This document shows positions 8,576-17,561 of a stretch of 64,000 bases of DNA, piece by piece; positions within the stretch are counted from its first letter, which is position 1; each line of letters opens with the position of its first letter. The stretch comes from Pseudomonas sp. PDM14 (GTDB taxonomy: Bacteria; Pseudomonadota; Gammaproteobacteria; Pseudomonadales; Pseudomonadaceae), in contig NZ_JACVAQ010000002.1 of NCBI RefSeq assembly GCF_014851905.1, positions 310,001 through 374,000 of the forward strand, given 5' to 3'. The position numbers were made by a program, and so were the translations under genes. The notes under the pieces were generated by a model, which saw only the letters and a list, made by a program, of their open reading frames with translations, was not told the origin of the DNA and did not search any database.

Positions 8576-8965
8576 TCAGCCAGTTATAGCGGGCACGACC
8601 TTGAGCGCCGCGCCGCGCTGCTGCACGACCAGCTCGAACCGCTGCGGATGGGTCAAGGCGTCATAGGACACCGCACCGAGCTGATGCTGCAGCTGGGCCT
8701 TGCGCGTCACCCAGATTTCACCGTCGCGGATGATGTCGAGCAGATCGTGCCCCGCGAGCGTGAGGCTCTTGGCAATGACTACCGGCTCGCCGTTCCACTT
8801 GTGATCGGCCCACTCGATCAGGCCGGCCTGGCCCATCAGGTGGATGTGGTAGGTCACTTCATCGGCACTGTGGCCGTCGAATTCGTGCGGGGTGAACTGC
8901 TGACCGATGCCCAGGCTTTCAATCTTCACCAGTAGCGCCCGGATAAGGTCCCAATCGCGTTTCAT
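8576..8965 (-). CDS. DUF2513 domain protein
   Basis: The 129-residue protein begins MKRDWDLIRALLVKIESL, the typical DUF2513 opening. A winged-helix-like core (VTYHIHLMGQAGLIEW) and LTLAGHDLLDIIRD follow. The fold suggests a small DNA-binding or prophage-related regulator, but the role is unknown. The start at 8965 is set by GGAGGG 8-9 bases upstream; the frame extends to 9067 without a ribosome site. It lies 38 bp upstream of glgP on the same strand. Confidence 0.85.
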   Translation of the reverse strand: MKRDWDLIRALLVKIESLGIGQQFTPHEFDGHSADEVTYHIHLMGQAGLIEWADHKWNGEPVVIAKSLTLAGHDLLDIIRDGEIWVTRKAQLQHQLGAVSYDALTHPQRFELVVQQRGAALKVVPAITG

Positions 8966-9125
8966 CTGTACTCCCTCCGTCCATTTGCTTGCACGTGATA
9001 ACGCCACGGAGAAACCGCGCTCCACGACGACGTGCCATCCCATGAATGACGGGTGCCGCGCAAACATCCCGCCGAGACGCGCGCGTGCCCCTTGAGGATC
9101 AGTCTGCGATTCCCCGCAGAGGTTC

Positions 9126-9154
9126 CAACTTTTCCCCGCCGCCGTTTATCAGAA
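9126..9154 (+). promoter_or_regulatory. Possible AlgU/sigma-E-type promoter
   Basis: CAACTT at 9126-9131, 17 bp, then TCAGAA at 9149-9154 resembles the AlgU consensus GAACTT-16/17-TCTGA with one mismatch in each box. It lies about 77 bp before the ATG at 9231. It was found by eye in a 265-bp divergent spacer and could be chance. Confidence 0.25.
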
Positions 9155-9230
9155 AGGCCGAACTCCCCGCCAACCGCCTCCTTCCAACGTGAAAGCCACC
9201 GCCATCGGCGGACTCAGTGGAGGATTGCTC

Positions 9231-9605
9231 ATGCCCCGCGGCAGCAAAGACACATACACCGAAAAGCAGAAGCGCAAAGCCGAGCACATCGAGGCCGGCT
9301 ACGAAGCAAAAGGCGTGGCCAAGGGCGAAGCCGAGGCGCGCGCCTGGGCCACGGTCAACAAACAGTCCGGCGGCGGTGAACATGTCGGTGGTTCTGGACG
9401 CACCACCAGCGCCGAGCGCAAGCGCCAGGCGCGCGAGGACTCGGCCAAGCGGGCGGTAGCCACGAAGCACGGTGTGCCGCGCTCGCAGTCACTCGCCGAG
9501 GAAAGCAAGGCATCCCTGATGCAGAAGGCACGGGCGAAGAACATTCCCGGGCGTTCAAGCATGCGCAAGCAGGAACTCGTCGAGGCCCTGCGCAAGGCAT
9601 CCTGA
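9231..9605 (+). CDS. Small basic Rho_N/SAP-like protein ('plasmid stabilization' family)
   Basis: The 124-residue, highly charged protein begins MPRGSKDTYTEKQKRKAEHI, then GVAKGEAEARAWATVNKQSGGG. This pattern is usually annotated in Pseudomonas and rhizobia as a plasmid stabilization protein. The last 35 residues (SLMQKARAKNIPGRSSMRKQ then ELVEALRKAS) look like a Rho_N/SAP helix-extended-helix that binds nucleic acid. No toxin or antitoxin partner is next to it, so I would not infer plasmid function. ATG 9231 has GGAGG upstream. Confidence 0.8.
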   Translation: MPRGSKDTYTEKQKRKAEHIEAGYEAKGVAKGEAEARAWATVNKQSGGGEHVGGSGRTTSAERKRQAREDSAKRAVATKHGVPRSQSLAEESKASLMQKARAKNIPGRSSMRKQELVEALRKAS

Positions 9606-9632
9606 AGCCCGTACGGGCACGGAGACAACGAA

Positions 9633-10061
9633 ATGGACGGCAAATACCTGCTACTGCTCAGCTGTGTGCTCGCCTCACCGGGCGTATTCGCCGAGGCCTG
9701 CCACGTACACAGCCAGTCTTCCAGCGCCCAGGTGTCCACGGTGGCTACCGAGAGCTGCTACGAATACCGAGGCATGCCGGTTGGCGCCATCGACTGGTCG
9801 TGCAGCAACGAGAGCAAGGAAATGCTCGCCAGCGAAAAAAGCAACGTGGCCAACTGCAAGGCCGGCTACTTCGGCCAATGCACCGCCAAACTGACCCAGG
9901 AAGCGCTTGCCAACCACAGCTCCACCAGTGAGAACCAGGGCGAAAATTCCGTCGCCGTGCCGGACGACGCCCAAGTCATCACTTACTACTACACCGCCAC
10001 CGACCGGCCGCAGACCAAGATCGACTGCGAGAACGGCGGCGGCAAATGGTCGGACAAATAG
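9633..10061 (+). CDS. Secreted Cys-containing hypothetical protein
   Basis: The 142-residue protein has an N-terminal signal peptide (MDGKYLLLLSCVLASPGVFA, cleavage after about residue 20). The mature part has about six cysteines (EACHVH, ESCYEY, DWSCSN, ANCKAG, GQCTAK, DCENGG), probably disulfide-bonded in the periplasm or outside. It ends DCENGGGKWSDK. ATG 9633 comes 27 bp after the Rho_N-like gene on the same strand. The family and function are unknown. Confidence 0.7.
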   Translation: MDGKYLLLLSCVLASPGVFAEACHVHSQSSSAQVSTVATESCYEYRGMPVGAIDWSCSNESKEMLASEKSNVANCKAGYFGQCTAKLTQEALANHSSTSENQGENSVAVPDDAQVITYYYTATDRPQTKIDCENGGGKWSDK

Positions 10062-10082
10062 CCTGCTGGCTGGGCGCCGTCC

Positions 10083-11213
10083 ATGAGTGTGGCTGACGTC
10101 TCGACCTGGCAGCGCGATGGCGTGGTGCTGCTGCCAGGGAGCGAGCCGACTTCGCTACATGAACGCAGCGTGCATGAGGCGCTTGGCGCGACCCTGGCGA
10201 GCATGCTCGGTTGCCGCTTTCTCGGCGACTACGCTCCCCAACGTCACGTCGGGGGCCGCTACTACTTCATCCCCGCGCACACGCTGCTCGGTCGGGCTCG
10301 CCACGAATCGCTGGGCATAGGCTGCACCGCGGATTTCTTCGGCGGGCGCGTGGAACAGCCATTCATGGCGACCAAGGCAATTACCCATGCCCTGCCCGGC
10401 TTCGCTCGCCACGTCCCGCGGGGATGGTGCCGCGAGTTTGCCCGGCGGGCTGCCGACGCCATTCTTGTTGGCTACACCGTATTCGATTTGGAAGAAGGTC
10501 GTCGCGCCGGCGAAGAGCTGCTTGAGCGTGGCCCGGTGAGGATCAAACCGGTGCTGGGCAAGGCCGGCCGCGGGCAACGGGTGGTGAGCGAAGCCACTGC
10601 ACTTGCCGAGGCCATCGCCGCCCAGGACGCCGCGCAAGTCGCCACCTGGGGCCTGGTACTGGAGGAAGATCTGGTCGATGAGGTGGTCACCTACAGCGTC
10701 GGCCAGGTCCAGGTTGCCGGAATCACTGCCAGCTATTACGGCACCCAGGCACTCACGGAGGACAACAGCGGCGAGCGCGTGTACGGCGGCTCGGAATTGC
10801 TGGTGGTAAGGGGCGGCTACGCTGAACTGCTCGCTCTGCCGCTGGAAGCTGCTGCGCTTACGGCCATCAACCAGGCGCGCACCTATGAAGATGCCGCCAT
10901 CGCCGGCTTCCCGGGCTTTCTCGCTTCACGCCGCAACTATGACGTGGCGCAGGGCCGCAATGCTCGCGGTGAAACCTGCTCGGGCGTGCTCGAACAATCC
11001 TGGCGTATTGGCGGTGCCAGTGCCGCTGAAGTGCATGCGCTGGCAGCGTTGGCCACTGACCCGTCACTGCGCTGCATCCGTGCTGCGACCATTGAACGCT
11101 ATGGCGCGGCGAACCCACCGGCGGACGCCATCGTGCTGTTCCAGGGCGAGGACCCCGAGGTCGGCCGCATCAGCAAATCCGTAAGGTTGGAGCCCTATGA
11201 GTACCAGCAGTGA
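10083..11213 (+). CDS. DUF3182 family protein (ATP-grasp-like)
   Basis: The 376-residue cytoplasmic protein matches the DUF3182 family by overall pattern. RGPVRIKPVLGKAGRGQRVV near residues 150-170 and WGLVLEEDL near residue 200 resemble the nucleotide-binding part of ATP-grasp enzymes. An amide- or ester-forming ligase is therefore possible (inference). Its last 17 bases overlap the start of an alpha/beta hydrolase gene, so the two proteins are probably made together. The substrate is unknown. Confidence 0.8.
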   Translation: MSVADVSTWQRDGVVLLPGSEPTSLHERSVHEALGATLASMLGCRFLGDYAPQRHVGGRYYFIPAHTLLGRARHESLGIGCTADFFGGRVEQPFMATKAITHALPGFARHVPRGWCREFARRAADAILVGYTVFDLEEGRRAGEELLERGPVRIKPVLGKAGRGQRVVSEATALAEAIAAQDAAQVATWGLVLEEDLVDEVVTYSVGQVQVAGITASYYGTQALTEDNSGERVYGGSELLVVRGGYAELLALPLEAAALTAINQARTYEDAAIAGFPGFLASRRNYDVAQGRNARGETCSGVLEQSWRIGGASAAEVHALAALATDPSLRCIRAATIERYGAANPPADAIVLFQGEDPEVGRISKSVRLEPYEYQQ

Positions 11214-11967
11214 ATCCATCGACATCCGTGTGGAAAACGACGACATCGCCGGCACCATTCTCGCCCCCGGCACCCAGGTTCCCGGCGTGCTCTTCGTGCA
11301 CGGCTGGGGCGGTAGCCAGCAACGCGACCTGGCGCGCGCCAAGGGCATCGCTGGCCTGGGCTGCGTGTGCCTGACCTTCGATCTGCGCGGACATGAAAAG
11401 ACCCTGGTGCAGAAGAAGACGGTCACCCGCGAACACAACCTGGCGGATATCGTCGCCGCCTATGACCGCCTGGCCAGCCACCCGAACATCGACCCTGCGG
11501 CCATCGCCGTGATTGGCAGCAGCTACGGCGGTTATCTGTCGACCATCCTCACCACGTTGCGCCCGGTACGCTGGCTGGCGCTGCGCGTACCGGCGCTGTA
11601 CTGGGACGACGAATGGGCCACACCGAAGCAGGAACTGGACCGCGAGCGCCTGGCCCTCTATCGGCGCACGGTATGGGCGCCGAAGGACAACCGTGCGCTG
11701 GCTTCTTGCGCCTCGTTCAGTGGCGACGTGTTGCTGGTGGAGTCCGAACACGACGACTTCGTCCCGCACAGCACCCTGATGAGCTACCGCGCGGCCTTCG
11801 AGAAGGCCCATTCGCTGACCCACCGCATCGTCGACGACGCCGATCATGCGCTGTCCAGTGATGCAGCGCAGAAAGCCTACACCTCGCTGCTTACCGCCTG
11901 GATCAGCGAAATGGTCATCGGCGCTCGCCTGGCCGATTATCCCCATCACTCCGCAACGTACTCGTAG
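11197..11967 (+). CDS. Alpha/beta hydrolase
   Basis: The 256-residue protein has the fold's strand-loop VLFVHGWGGSQQ near residue 35 and the nucleophile elbow VIGSSYGGYLS (Ser in GSSYG, about residue 108). The acidic and His members probably lie in LLVESEHDDFVP and DDADHALS. It resembles dienelactone-hydrolase or acyl-esterase types. ATG 11197 lies inside the end of the DUF3182 gene and has TTGGAG upstream. Its last 53 bases overlap the convergent antiporter gene. The substrate is unknown. Confidence 0.85.
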   Translation: MSTSSESIDIRVENDDIAGTILAPGTQVPGVLFVHGWGGSQQRDLARAKGIAGLGCVCLTFDLRGHEKTLVQKKTVTREHNLADIVAAYDRLASHPNIDPAAIAVIGSSYGGYLSTILTTLRPVRWLALRVPALYWDDEWATPKQELDRERLALYRRTVWAPKDNRALASCASFSGDVLLVESEHDDFVPHSTLMSYRAAFEKAHSLTHRIVDDADHALSSDAAQKAYTSLLTAWISEMVIGARLADYPHHSATYS

Positions 11968-13315
11968 CCGCCAGGGCTTCCTGGCGGCGCGACACCGCGG
12001 CTTCGTACCATCCCAGCAAGGTCTGCGTACTGAGGCCGTGGCAGAGGATGCTCAGCGCCACCACCGTGAGGACGATGGACACTACCTCGTGCGCCGCGCC
12101 AGGGTCCAGCCCGCGGTTCACCGAGACGCTGAGGTAATACAGGCTACCGATGCCGCGGATACCGAACCAGCCAACCAGCGCTCGCTGCACCCGATGCTCG
12201 CGAAACGGCGGCAACAGCAGCGCGCAGCACAGGGGTCGGATCAGGAAGAACAGCGCCAGCGCGATCCACACCCCGCGCCAATCCCAATGCGTGTAGAGCA
12301 ACGCGCCGAGAATCGTTACCAGCAGTACTTCCAATGAGCGCTCCAGCAGGTTGCCGAATGACAGGATGTCGACAATCAGCGTGCCTGCGGCGACCTTGGA
12401 GTGCTGACTGCGGTCCTGGCCGAACTCCACGCTCAGCGGCTGACCATCGTCAGAGAGCCCGGCAGTGAGCACCGTTTCCTCCTCGGCAGGCGTCGACGAC
12501 TCGCCCGAGGTACGGATTTCCGCATGGCGCAGGCCCACCCCGGCGGCGAACGCAGCGAGAAAGCCCCAGCCGTGGATCAGCTCTGCGCCGACGTAAGACA
12601 GCGCCACCAGCGCCATGCCGAGAAACACGTTGGCCGACACCGCGGTATCGGCGTGCAATACGCGAATACGGATGGCCGCCATGCCAACCAGTTTGCCCAT
12701 GAAGAAGCCCAGCAACAGCGCCGCCGGCACGGCCCAGACGATCGAACCGAGGAACCAGCTGCCGGCACTGCCCTCCTGCACCTCGAACAGGATCAGCGCG
12801 CCGGTGACGAACGCAAAGGCGATGCCGTCGTTCATCCCCGCCTCGCCGGACAGACCAAAGCGCACCTGGTCGGCATCGCGCGCATGGCTGACCTGAACCA
12901 GGCTGGCCAACACCGGATCGGTCGGCGAGAGAATGGCGCTGATCAGCAACGCAGTCGCCAGGCCCAGACCCAGCAACCCGCTGCAGAACAGCGTGGAGAC
13001 ACCAATGGTCAGGATCAGCACCGGACCGGCGAGCACGCAGGCGGTCTTCCAGGCCGGATGGCTGAACGGCAGACGCAGCTTGAGGCCACCGATGAACAGC
13101 GAGATCAGCACCGCTATTTCGGTGAGGTGTTCCAGCCAGGCGGTGATGTCGCTGAAACTCTGCTCCCACAGCCCCAGCCCCAGCGGGCCGATGCCGAGGC
13201 CGAAGCACAGGTAAACCAGCGATGTGGTCACCGGCAGCCAGCGCAGGTACGCGGAAGCCAGCGCCAGCAACAGTAGCAGGCAGCCCAAGACGGCCATCCA
13301 AAGCAGAAAGCTCAT
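11915..13315 (-). CDS. CPA1-type cation:proton antiporter
   Basis: This 466-residue polytopic membrane protein has about twelve hydrophobic segments. Family residues include SAILSPTDPVLASL (the CPA1 TDP motif, about residue 130) and LSGEAGMNDGIAFAF (the NDG motif, about residue 157). A soluble, acidic insertion between two helices follows (residues about 270-310, SSTPAEEETV). NhaP-like members exchange Na+ or K+ for H+ and protect against salt or pH stress; ion selectivity cannot be read here. ATG 13315. It is convergent with, and overlaps, the hydrolase gene. Confidence 0.9.
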   Translation of the reverse strand: MSFLLWMAVLGCLLLLLALASAYLRWLPVTTSLVYLCFGLGIGPLGLGLWEQSFSDITAWLEHLTEIAVLISLFIGGLKLRLPFSHPAWKTACVLAGPVLILTIGVSTLFCSGLLGLGLATALLISAILSPTDPVLASLVQVSHARDADQVRFGLSGEAGMNDGIAFAFVTGALILFEVQEGSAGSWFLGSIVWAVPAALLLGFFMGKLVGMAAIRIRVLHADTAVSANVFLGMALVALSYVGAELIHGWGFLAAFAAGVGLRHAEIRTSGESSTPAEEETVLTAGLSDDGQPLSVEFGQDRSQHSKVAAGTLIVDILSFGNLLERSLEVLLVTILGALLYTHWDWRGVWIALALFFLIRPLCCALLLPPFREHRVQRALVGWFGIRGIGSLYYLSVSVNRGLDPGAAHEVVSIVLTVVALSILCHGLSTQTLLGWYEAAVSRRQEALAATSTLRSDGDNRPGERR

Positions 13316-13457
13316 GCGTTCGTCCCGGTGGATGCGTCCGCAGGCGCAGGTAAAGAGGCCAGGCGACTGCCGCCTCTATAGCACTAGGCAACGCCGGGCT
13401 GGCGGTGGTTCAAGGATTTCTACGCGGCTACAGCCATCGGCTGCGGCGGGACGACCC

Positions 13458-14126
13458 TCAGGGCTGCTCGGAGCTCAGCGTGCGGGGCGGCAGCTCGGCC
13501 TCGCTGTCTTCGTCCGCGTCGGCATCGCTGAGGTTGTCCCAGATCAGGCGCGGATCGAAGGTCACGGCGGCGAGCATGGTCAGGATCACCACGCAGCAGA
13601 AGGCAGCCGCGCCAAGGTCGGCGGAAATGCTCGCAAGATTGCCGAAGTTGACCAGCGCCACGAGGATGGCGATGACGAAGATGTCGAGCATCGACCAGCG
13701 TCCGATCCACTCGATGAACCGGTACATGAGGATGCGCTGGCGCGCCGACATCGGCTGGTGACGCTGCACCGAGTACAACAGGGTGGCGATGCCGATCAAC
13801 TTGAACGTCGGCACCAGGATGCTGGCGACGAACACCACCAGGGCGATGGGCAGCATGTCCGCCTGAATCAACTCGAGCACCCCGGCCATGATGGTCGACG
13901 GCTCACCGCTGCCAAGAAAATTGACCGTCATGATCGGCAGCACGTTGGCCGGGATGTAGAAAATCGCCGCGGTGATGAGCAGCGCCCAGGTGCGCACCAC
14001 GCTGTCCGGGCGCCGCGCGTGCAGGCGCGAACCGCAGCGGCTGCAATGCTGCACCTGGCCTTCCTCGAGGTACTCGAGCTTGTGGCATTCGCCGCAGACC
14101 AGAATGCCGGCATCAAGTGCGCGCAT
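13458..14126 (-). CDS. Paraquat-inducible protein A (PqiA) half-protein, second copy
   Basis: The 222-residue protein has an N-terminal zinc-ribbon pair (VCGECHKLEY and HCSRCGSRLHARR) and four transmembrane helices. VLPIMTVNFLGSGEPSTIM is the PqiA signature. E. coli PqiA/YebS are double-length; here each half is a separate gene. The start at 14126 is preferred over the ATG six bases earlier because GGAGG then sits 6 bases upstream. It overlaps the first copy by 14 bp. The partners pqiB and pqiC are not downstream. Confidence 0.9.
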   Translation of the reverse strand: MRALDAGILVCGECHKLEYLEEGQVQHCSRCGSRLHARRPDSVVRTWALLITAAIFYIPANVLPIMTVNFLGSGEPSTIMAGVLELIQADMLPIALVVFVASILVPTFKLIGIATLLYSVQRHQPMSARQRILMYRFIEWIGRWSMLDIFVIAILVALVNFGNLASISADLGAAAFCCVVILTMLAAVTFDPRLIWDNLSDADADEDSEAELPPRTLSSEQP

Positions 14127-14790
14127 GGCCATCCTCCTTCTCGCTCAAGGCGTCCCAGACCTGGTGCGGCGACATGGTCACCTCCAGCCAGACCTGCGTC
14201 AGCATCAGCCCCACGAAACAGACGATGCCGAAGCCCAGGTGCACTTCAGCCATGTCCATCAGCTTGACCATCGACACCAGGATGCCGAACAGATACACCT
14301 CGAGCATGCCCCACTCGCGCAGGTGGTGGTACGCGCGGTAGATCTGGATGCCCAGCGGGCGCAGCGTCTGCACCGGCAGGCTGAGCAGCACGAGGAACTG
14401 GCAGAGGAGCTTGAGCAGCGGCACCAGCATGCTGCAGAAGAACACCACCAGTGCTACGCCCTCCATGCCTGAGTGATAGAGCCCGACCACTCCGCTCCAC
14501 ACCGTGTCGACGGAACTCTGACCGAGCAGGTTGAGGCTCATGATCGGCATGAAGTTGGCCGGCACGAACAGCATCAATGCGGTAAGCACCAGGGCCATCG
14601 AACGGCGGCGCATGTGCGAGCGATGCACAAGCATCTCGTAGCCGCAGCGCGGGCAACAGGCCTTCTGCTCGTCGCCCACATGCGGATGGCGCATCAGCAG
14701 GTCGCACTCGTGGCAGGCGATCAGGTCATACAGGGGCGGCAGGTCCCGCCGCGCATCCACCGGCTGGCCGGTGCGGTCTTGCGTATCCAT
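14113..14790 (-). CDS. Paraquat-inducible protein A (PqiA) half-protein, first copy
   Basis: The 225-residue protein has CHECDLLMRHPHVGDEQ and CCPRCGYEMLVHR (zinc ribbon, about residues 23-53), then four membrane helices with NFMPIMSLNLLGQSSVDTV. PqiA proteins sit in the inner membrane and support lipid transport between membranes with an MCE-domain PqiB. The start MDTQDRTG at 14790 is chosen; a GTG at 14823 in the same frame lacks a ribosome site. The 3' end overlaps the second PqiA gene. Confidence 0.9.
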   Translation of the reverse strand: MDTQDRTGQPVDARRDLPPLYDLIACHECDLLMRHPHVGDEQKACCPRCGYEMLVHRSHMRRRSMALVLTALMLFVPANFMPIMSLNLLGQSSVDTVWSGVVGLYHSGMEGVALVVFFCSMLVPLLKLLCQFLVLLSLPVQTLRPLGIQIYRAYHHLREWGMLEVYLFGILVSMVKLMDMAEVHLGFGIVCFVGLMLTQVWLEVTMSPHQVWDALSEKEDGHART

Positions 14791-14999
14791 TTCAAGCGTT
14801 CCCCAGGTGATGCTTGCCAGCACGATGGCTGGCTGCGGCCACGGAGTTGCCGCGGTCGCACTCGGCTGTGGGTAGATAGTAATCGGCTGCCGGCGCGGCG
14901 TCCCGCATCTTCCGTCGTTGCGTGCGGCAGCGCTGCATCGGCACGTTCGCGGGTGCGTGCTATGGTGCGTTCCTTGCCCCCGCGTGGAGACACCGACCT

Positions 15000-15470
15000 A
15001 TGCTGCCCCGCCTGTTTGCCAGCGCCTTGCTGTCCCTGCTGTGCGTTACCGCCAGCGCTCACGAGTACACGCTCGCCGACCTGCATATCGACCACCCCTG
15101 GTCGCGTGCGTTACCACCCAACGTGCCGAACGGCGTTGCCTATTTCATCGTGCACAACAACGGCAAGGACGGCGACCGCCTGCTCGCGGTCAGCACCCCG
15201 CTGGCGGAGAAGGCCGAGCTGCACGCCCATGTGCACATCGGCGAGGTGATGCGCATGCAGCAGATCAACTCCGTGGGCATTCCCGCCGGTGGCGAGGCGC
15301 GCTTCGAGCCGAACGGCAATCACGTCATGCTGTTCGGCCTGAAGAAGCCACTGGTAGCGGGCGAGCGTTTCCCGCTGACCCTGCAATTCGAAAAGGCCGG
15401 CAAGGTCGAGGTGGACGTCGCCGTTCAGGCCGATGCCCCTGTCGCCGGCAGCGAACCACAGCACCACTGA
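15000..15470 (+). CDS. PCu(A)C-type periplasmic copper chaperone
   Basis: The 156-residue protein has a signal peptide (about residues 1-20, ...VTASA). The mature protein carries the copper-binding pattern HAHVHIGEVMRMQQI with a later NGNHVMLFGLKKPL: His and Met ligands as in H(M)x10Mx21HxM. PCuAC delivers Cu(I) to the CuA centre of cytochrome oxidase. The C-terminus is His-rich (EPQHH). ATG 15000 follows TGGAGA. It is divergent from the PqiA pair and ends 8 bp from the convergent TRIC gene. Confidence 0.9.
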   Translation: MLPRLFASALLSLLCVTASAHEYTLADLHIDHPWSRALPPNVPNGVAYFIVHNNGKDGDRLLAVSTPLAEKAELHAHVHIGEVMRMQQINSVGIPAGGEARFEPNGNHVMLFGLKKPLVAGERFPLTLQFEKAGKVEVDVAVQADAPVAGSEPQHH

Positions 15471-15478
15471 GGGCTGGG

Positions 15479-16102
15479 CTAGTCGCGATCCAGCAGGTGA
15501 AACTGCGGTAATCCCAGGTGCCAGCGGATCGCGGCCAGGCGAATCAGCAATACCGCCAGCATGGCTACGCCGGTATCCAGCCAGTGCGGCGTACCCAGCT
15601 CACGCATGCCGATGAAGATCAGCGACCCGCAGATGCAGGCGGTGGCGTAGATTTCCTTCTGGAAGATCATCGGGATCTCGTTGCAGATCACGTCGCGCAT
15701 CACCCCGCCGGCTACGCCCGTCATCACGCCCATGATCACCGCCGTGCTGTACGGCACGTTGTGCTGCAACGCCACTTCGGTACCGATCACGGTGAACACC
15801 GCGAGGCCGAAGGCGTCGGCGATCAGCAGGCCGCGCTCGTGGATCGGCTGCGTCATGCGCACCCAGAGCACGGTGCCGACCGCCGCCAGCGAGGCGACGA
15901 GGATGTAGGTGTCGTTGCGAATCCAGCTCACCGGATGGTTGTCGAGGATCACGTCACGCAGGGTGCCGCCGCCGAGTGCGGTGATGATCGCGATCACCAG
16001 CACGCCGAACAGGTCCATGGACTTGCGCCCGGCCATCAGCGCGCCGGTGATGGCGAATACCGCGACACCAAACAGGTCGGCGAGATAGAACAGCTGGGCC
16101 AT
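15479..16102 (-). CDS. Trimeric intracellular cation channel (UPF0126/YicG) family protein
   Basis: This 207-residue membrane protein has about seven helices and two internally repeated modules. ITALGGGTLRDVILDNHP and MTGVAGGVMRDVICNEIP are the duplicated GG-x2-RD signatures of bacterial TRIC channels. The start at 16102 is supported by GAGGAG upstream; the frame extends further into gor without support. It begins 7 bp after the end of gor on the same strand. Bacterial TRICs are K+-permeable channels; the physiological role here is not known. Confidence 0.9.
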   Translation of the reverse strand: MAQLFYLADLFGVAVFAITGALMAGRKSMDLFGVLVIAIITALGGGTLRDVILDNHPVSWIRNDTYILVASLAAVGTVLWVRMTQPIHERGLLIADAFGLAVFTVIGTEVALQHNVPYSTAVIMGVMTGVAGGVMRDVICNEIPMIFQKEIYATACICGSLIFIGMRELGTPHWLDTGVAMLAVLLIRLAAIRWHLGLPQFHLLDRD

Positions 16103-16109
16103 GTGCTCC

Positions 16110-17465
16110 TCAGGCCGTGACGGGAGTGCGCATGGTGACGAACTCCTCGGCAGCCGTCGGGTGGATGCCCAGGGTGTCGTCGAACACGCGCTTGGTGGCA
16201 CCGGCCTTGAGCGCCACCGCCAGGCCCTGGATGATTTCGCCCGCCTCCGGCCCGACCATGTGGCAGCCCAGAACGCGGTCGGTCTTGGCATCCACCACCA
16301 GCTTCATCAGCGTCCGCTCCTGGCTGTCGGTCAGGGTCAGCTTCATCGCCCGGAAGCGGCTCTCGAAGACCTGCACCGCGTAGCCCTGGCTACGCGCGTC
16401 CTCCTCGGTCAGTCCGACGGTGCCGATGTTCGGCAGGCTGAACACGGCAGTGGGAATCGTCGCGTAATCCACCGGCCGATATTCCTCAGGTTTGAACAGG
16501 CGCCGCGCCACGGCCATGCCTTCGGACAGTGCTACCGGGGTCAGCTGCACGCGGCCGATCACATCGCCGATCGCCAGGATCGACGGCTCACTGGTCTGGT
16601 AGTTGTCGTCGACCTTGATGAAGCCTTTGTCGGTGAGTTCGACCCCGGTGTTCTCCAGGCCGAGATTCTCCAGCATCGGCTGGCGCCCGGTGGCGTAGAA
16701 CACGCAATCAGCCTGCAACTGGCGTCCATCCTTGAGCGTGGCCAGTAGACCGTCTTCATGGCGGTCGATGCGCGCGATGTCGCTGTTGAATTGCAGATCG
16801 AGGCCCTTCTTCTCCAGCTCGGCCTTCAGGTGCTGGCGCACCGCGCCATCGAAGCCGCGCATGAACAGTTCGCCGCGATAGAGCAGCGACGTCTGTGTAC
16901 CCAGGCCATGGAAGATCGAGGCGAACTCGACGGCGATGTAACCGCCGCCCACCACCAGCACGCGCTTGGGCAACTCCTTGAGGAAGAACGCTTCATTGGA
17001 GCTGATCGCCAGGTCCTTGCCGGGAATATCCGGGATCTGCGGCCAGCCGCCGGTGGCGACGAGAATAGTCGCGGCGCTGAAGCGCTGGCCGTCGACCTCG
17101 ACGGTGTGTGCGTCGACGATACGCGCATGGCTTTCCAGCAGGGTCACGCCGCTGTTCACCAGCAGATTGCGGTAGATGCCGTTGAGGCGCAGGATCTCAC
17201 GGTTCTTGTTGGCGATCAGTGTTGCCCAGTCGAATGTCGCCTCGCCCAGTGACCAACCGAAGCCTTCAGCCTGCTCGAAGTCATCGGCGAAATGCGCGCC
17301 GTACACCAGCAGCTTCTTCGGCACGCAGCCGACATTTACGCAGGTGCCGCCCAGGTAGCGGCTTTCCGCCACCGCCACGCGTGCGCCATAGCCCGCGGCA
17401 AAGCGTGCCGCGCGGACGCCGCCGGAACCGGCGCCAATCACAAACAGGTCGAAATCGTAGGGCAT
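16110..17465 (-). CDS. gor: Glutathione-disulfide reductase
   Basis: This 451-residue FAD flavoenzyme reduces GSSG with NADPH. It has an FAD-binding [16 protein letters not shown] near residue 9 and the redox-active pair Cys42/Cys47 ([13 protein letters not shown]). The NADPH-binding motif [12 protein letters not shown] is central, and the C-terminal dimer motif HPTAAEEF carries the catalytic His-Glu pair. Length is normal. It is followed at 7 bp by the TRIC gene. The gor-VOC-galU-ugd order is also that of P. aeruginosa. Confidence 0.97.
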   Translation of the reverse strand: MPYDFDLFVIGAGSGGVRAARFAAGYGARVAVAESRYLGGTCVNVGCVPKKLLVYGAHFADDFEQAEGFGWSLGEATFDWATLIANKNREILRLNGIYRNLLVNSGVTLLESHARIVDAHTVEVDGQRFSAATILVATGGWPQIPDIPGKDLAISSNEAFFLKELPKRVLVVGGGYIAVEFASIFHGLGTQTSLLYRGELFMRGFDGAVRQHLKAELEKKGLDLQFNSDIARIDRHEDGLLATLKDGRQLQADCVFYATGRQPMLENLGLENTGVELTDKGFIKVDDNYQTSEPSILAIGDVIGRVQLTPVALSEGMAVARRLFKPEEYRPVDYATIPTAVFSLPNIGTVGLTEEDARSQGYAVQVFESRFRAMKLTLTDSQERTLMKLVVDAKTDRVLGCHMVGPEAGEIIQGLAVALKAGATKRVFDDTLGIHPTAAEEFVTMRTPVTA

Positions 17466-17561
17466 GAACAGTCTCCCGAATCAGGCCTTCAGCATACCCG
17501 AAGAACCGCCGCCAGCCAGCCGCGGTCTACTCTGCAGACGCTGCCGCAGGAGGATTCGCGC

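Noticed and set aside
9231..9605. Plasmid or toxin-antitoxin origin suggested by the 'plasmid stabilization' family name
   Set aside because: There is no partner toxin and there are no replication or mobility genes nearby; the family is common on Pseudomonas chromosomes.
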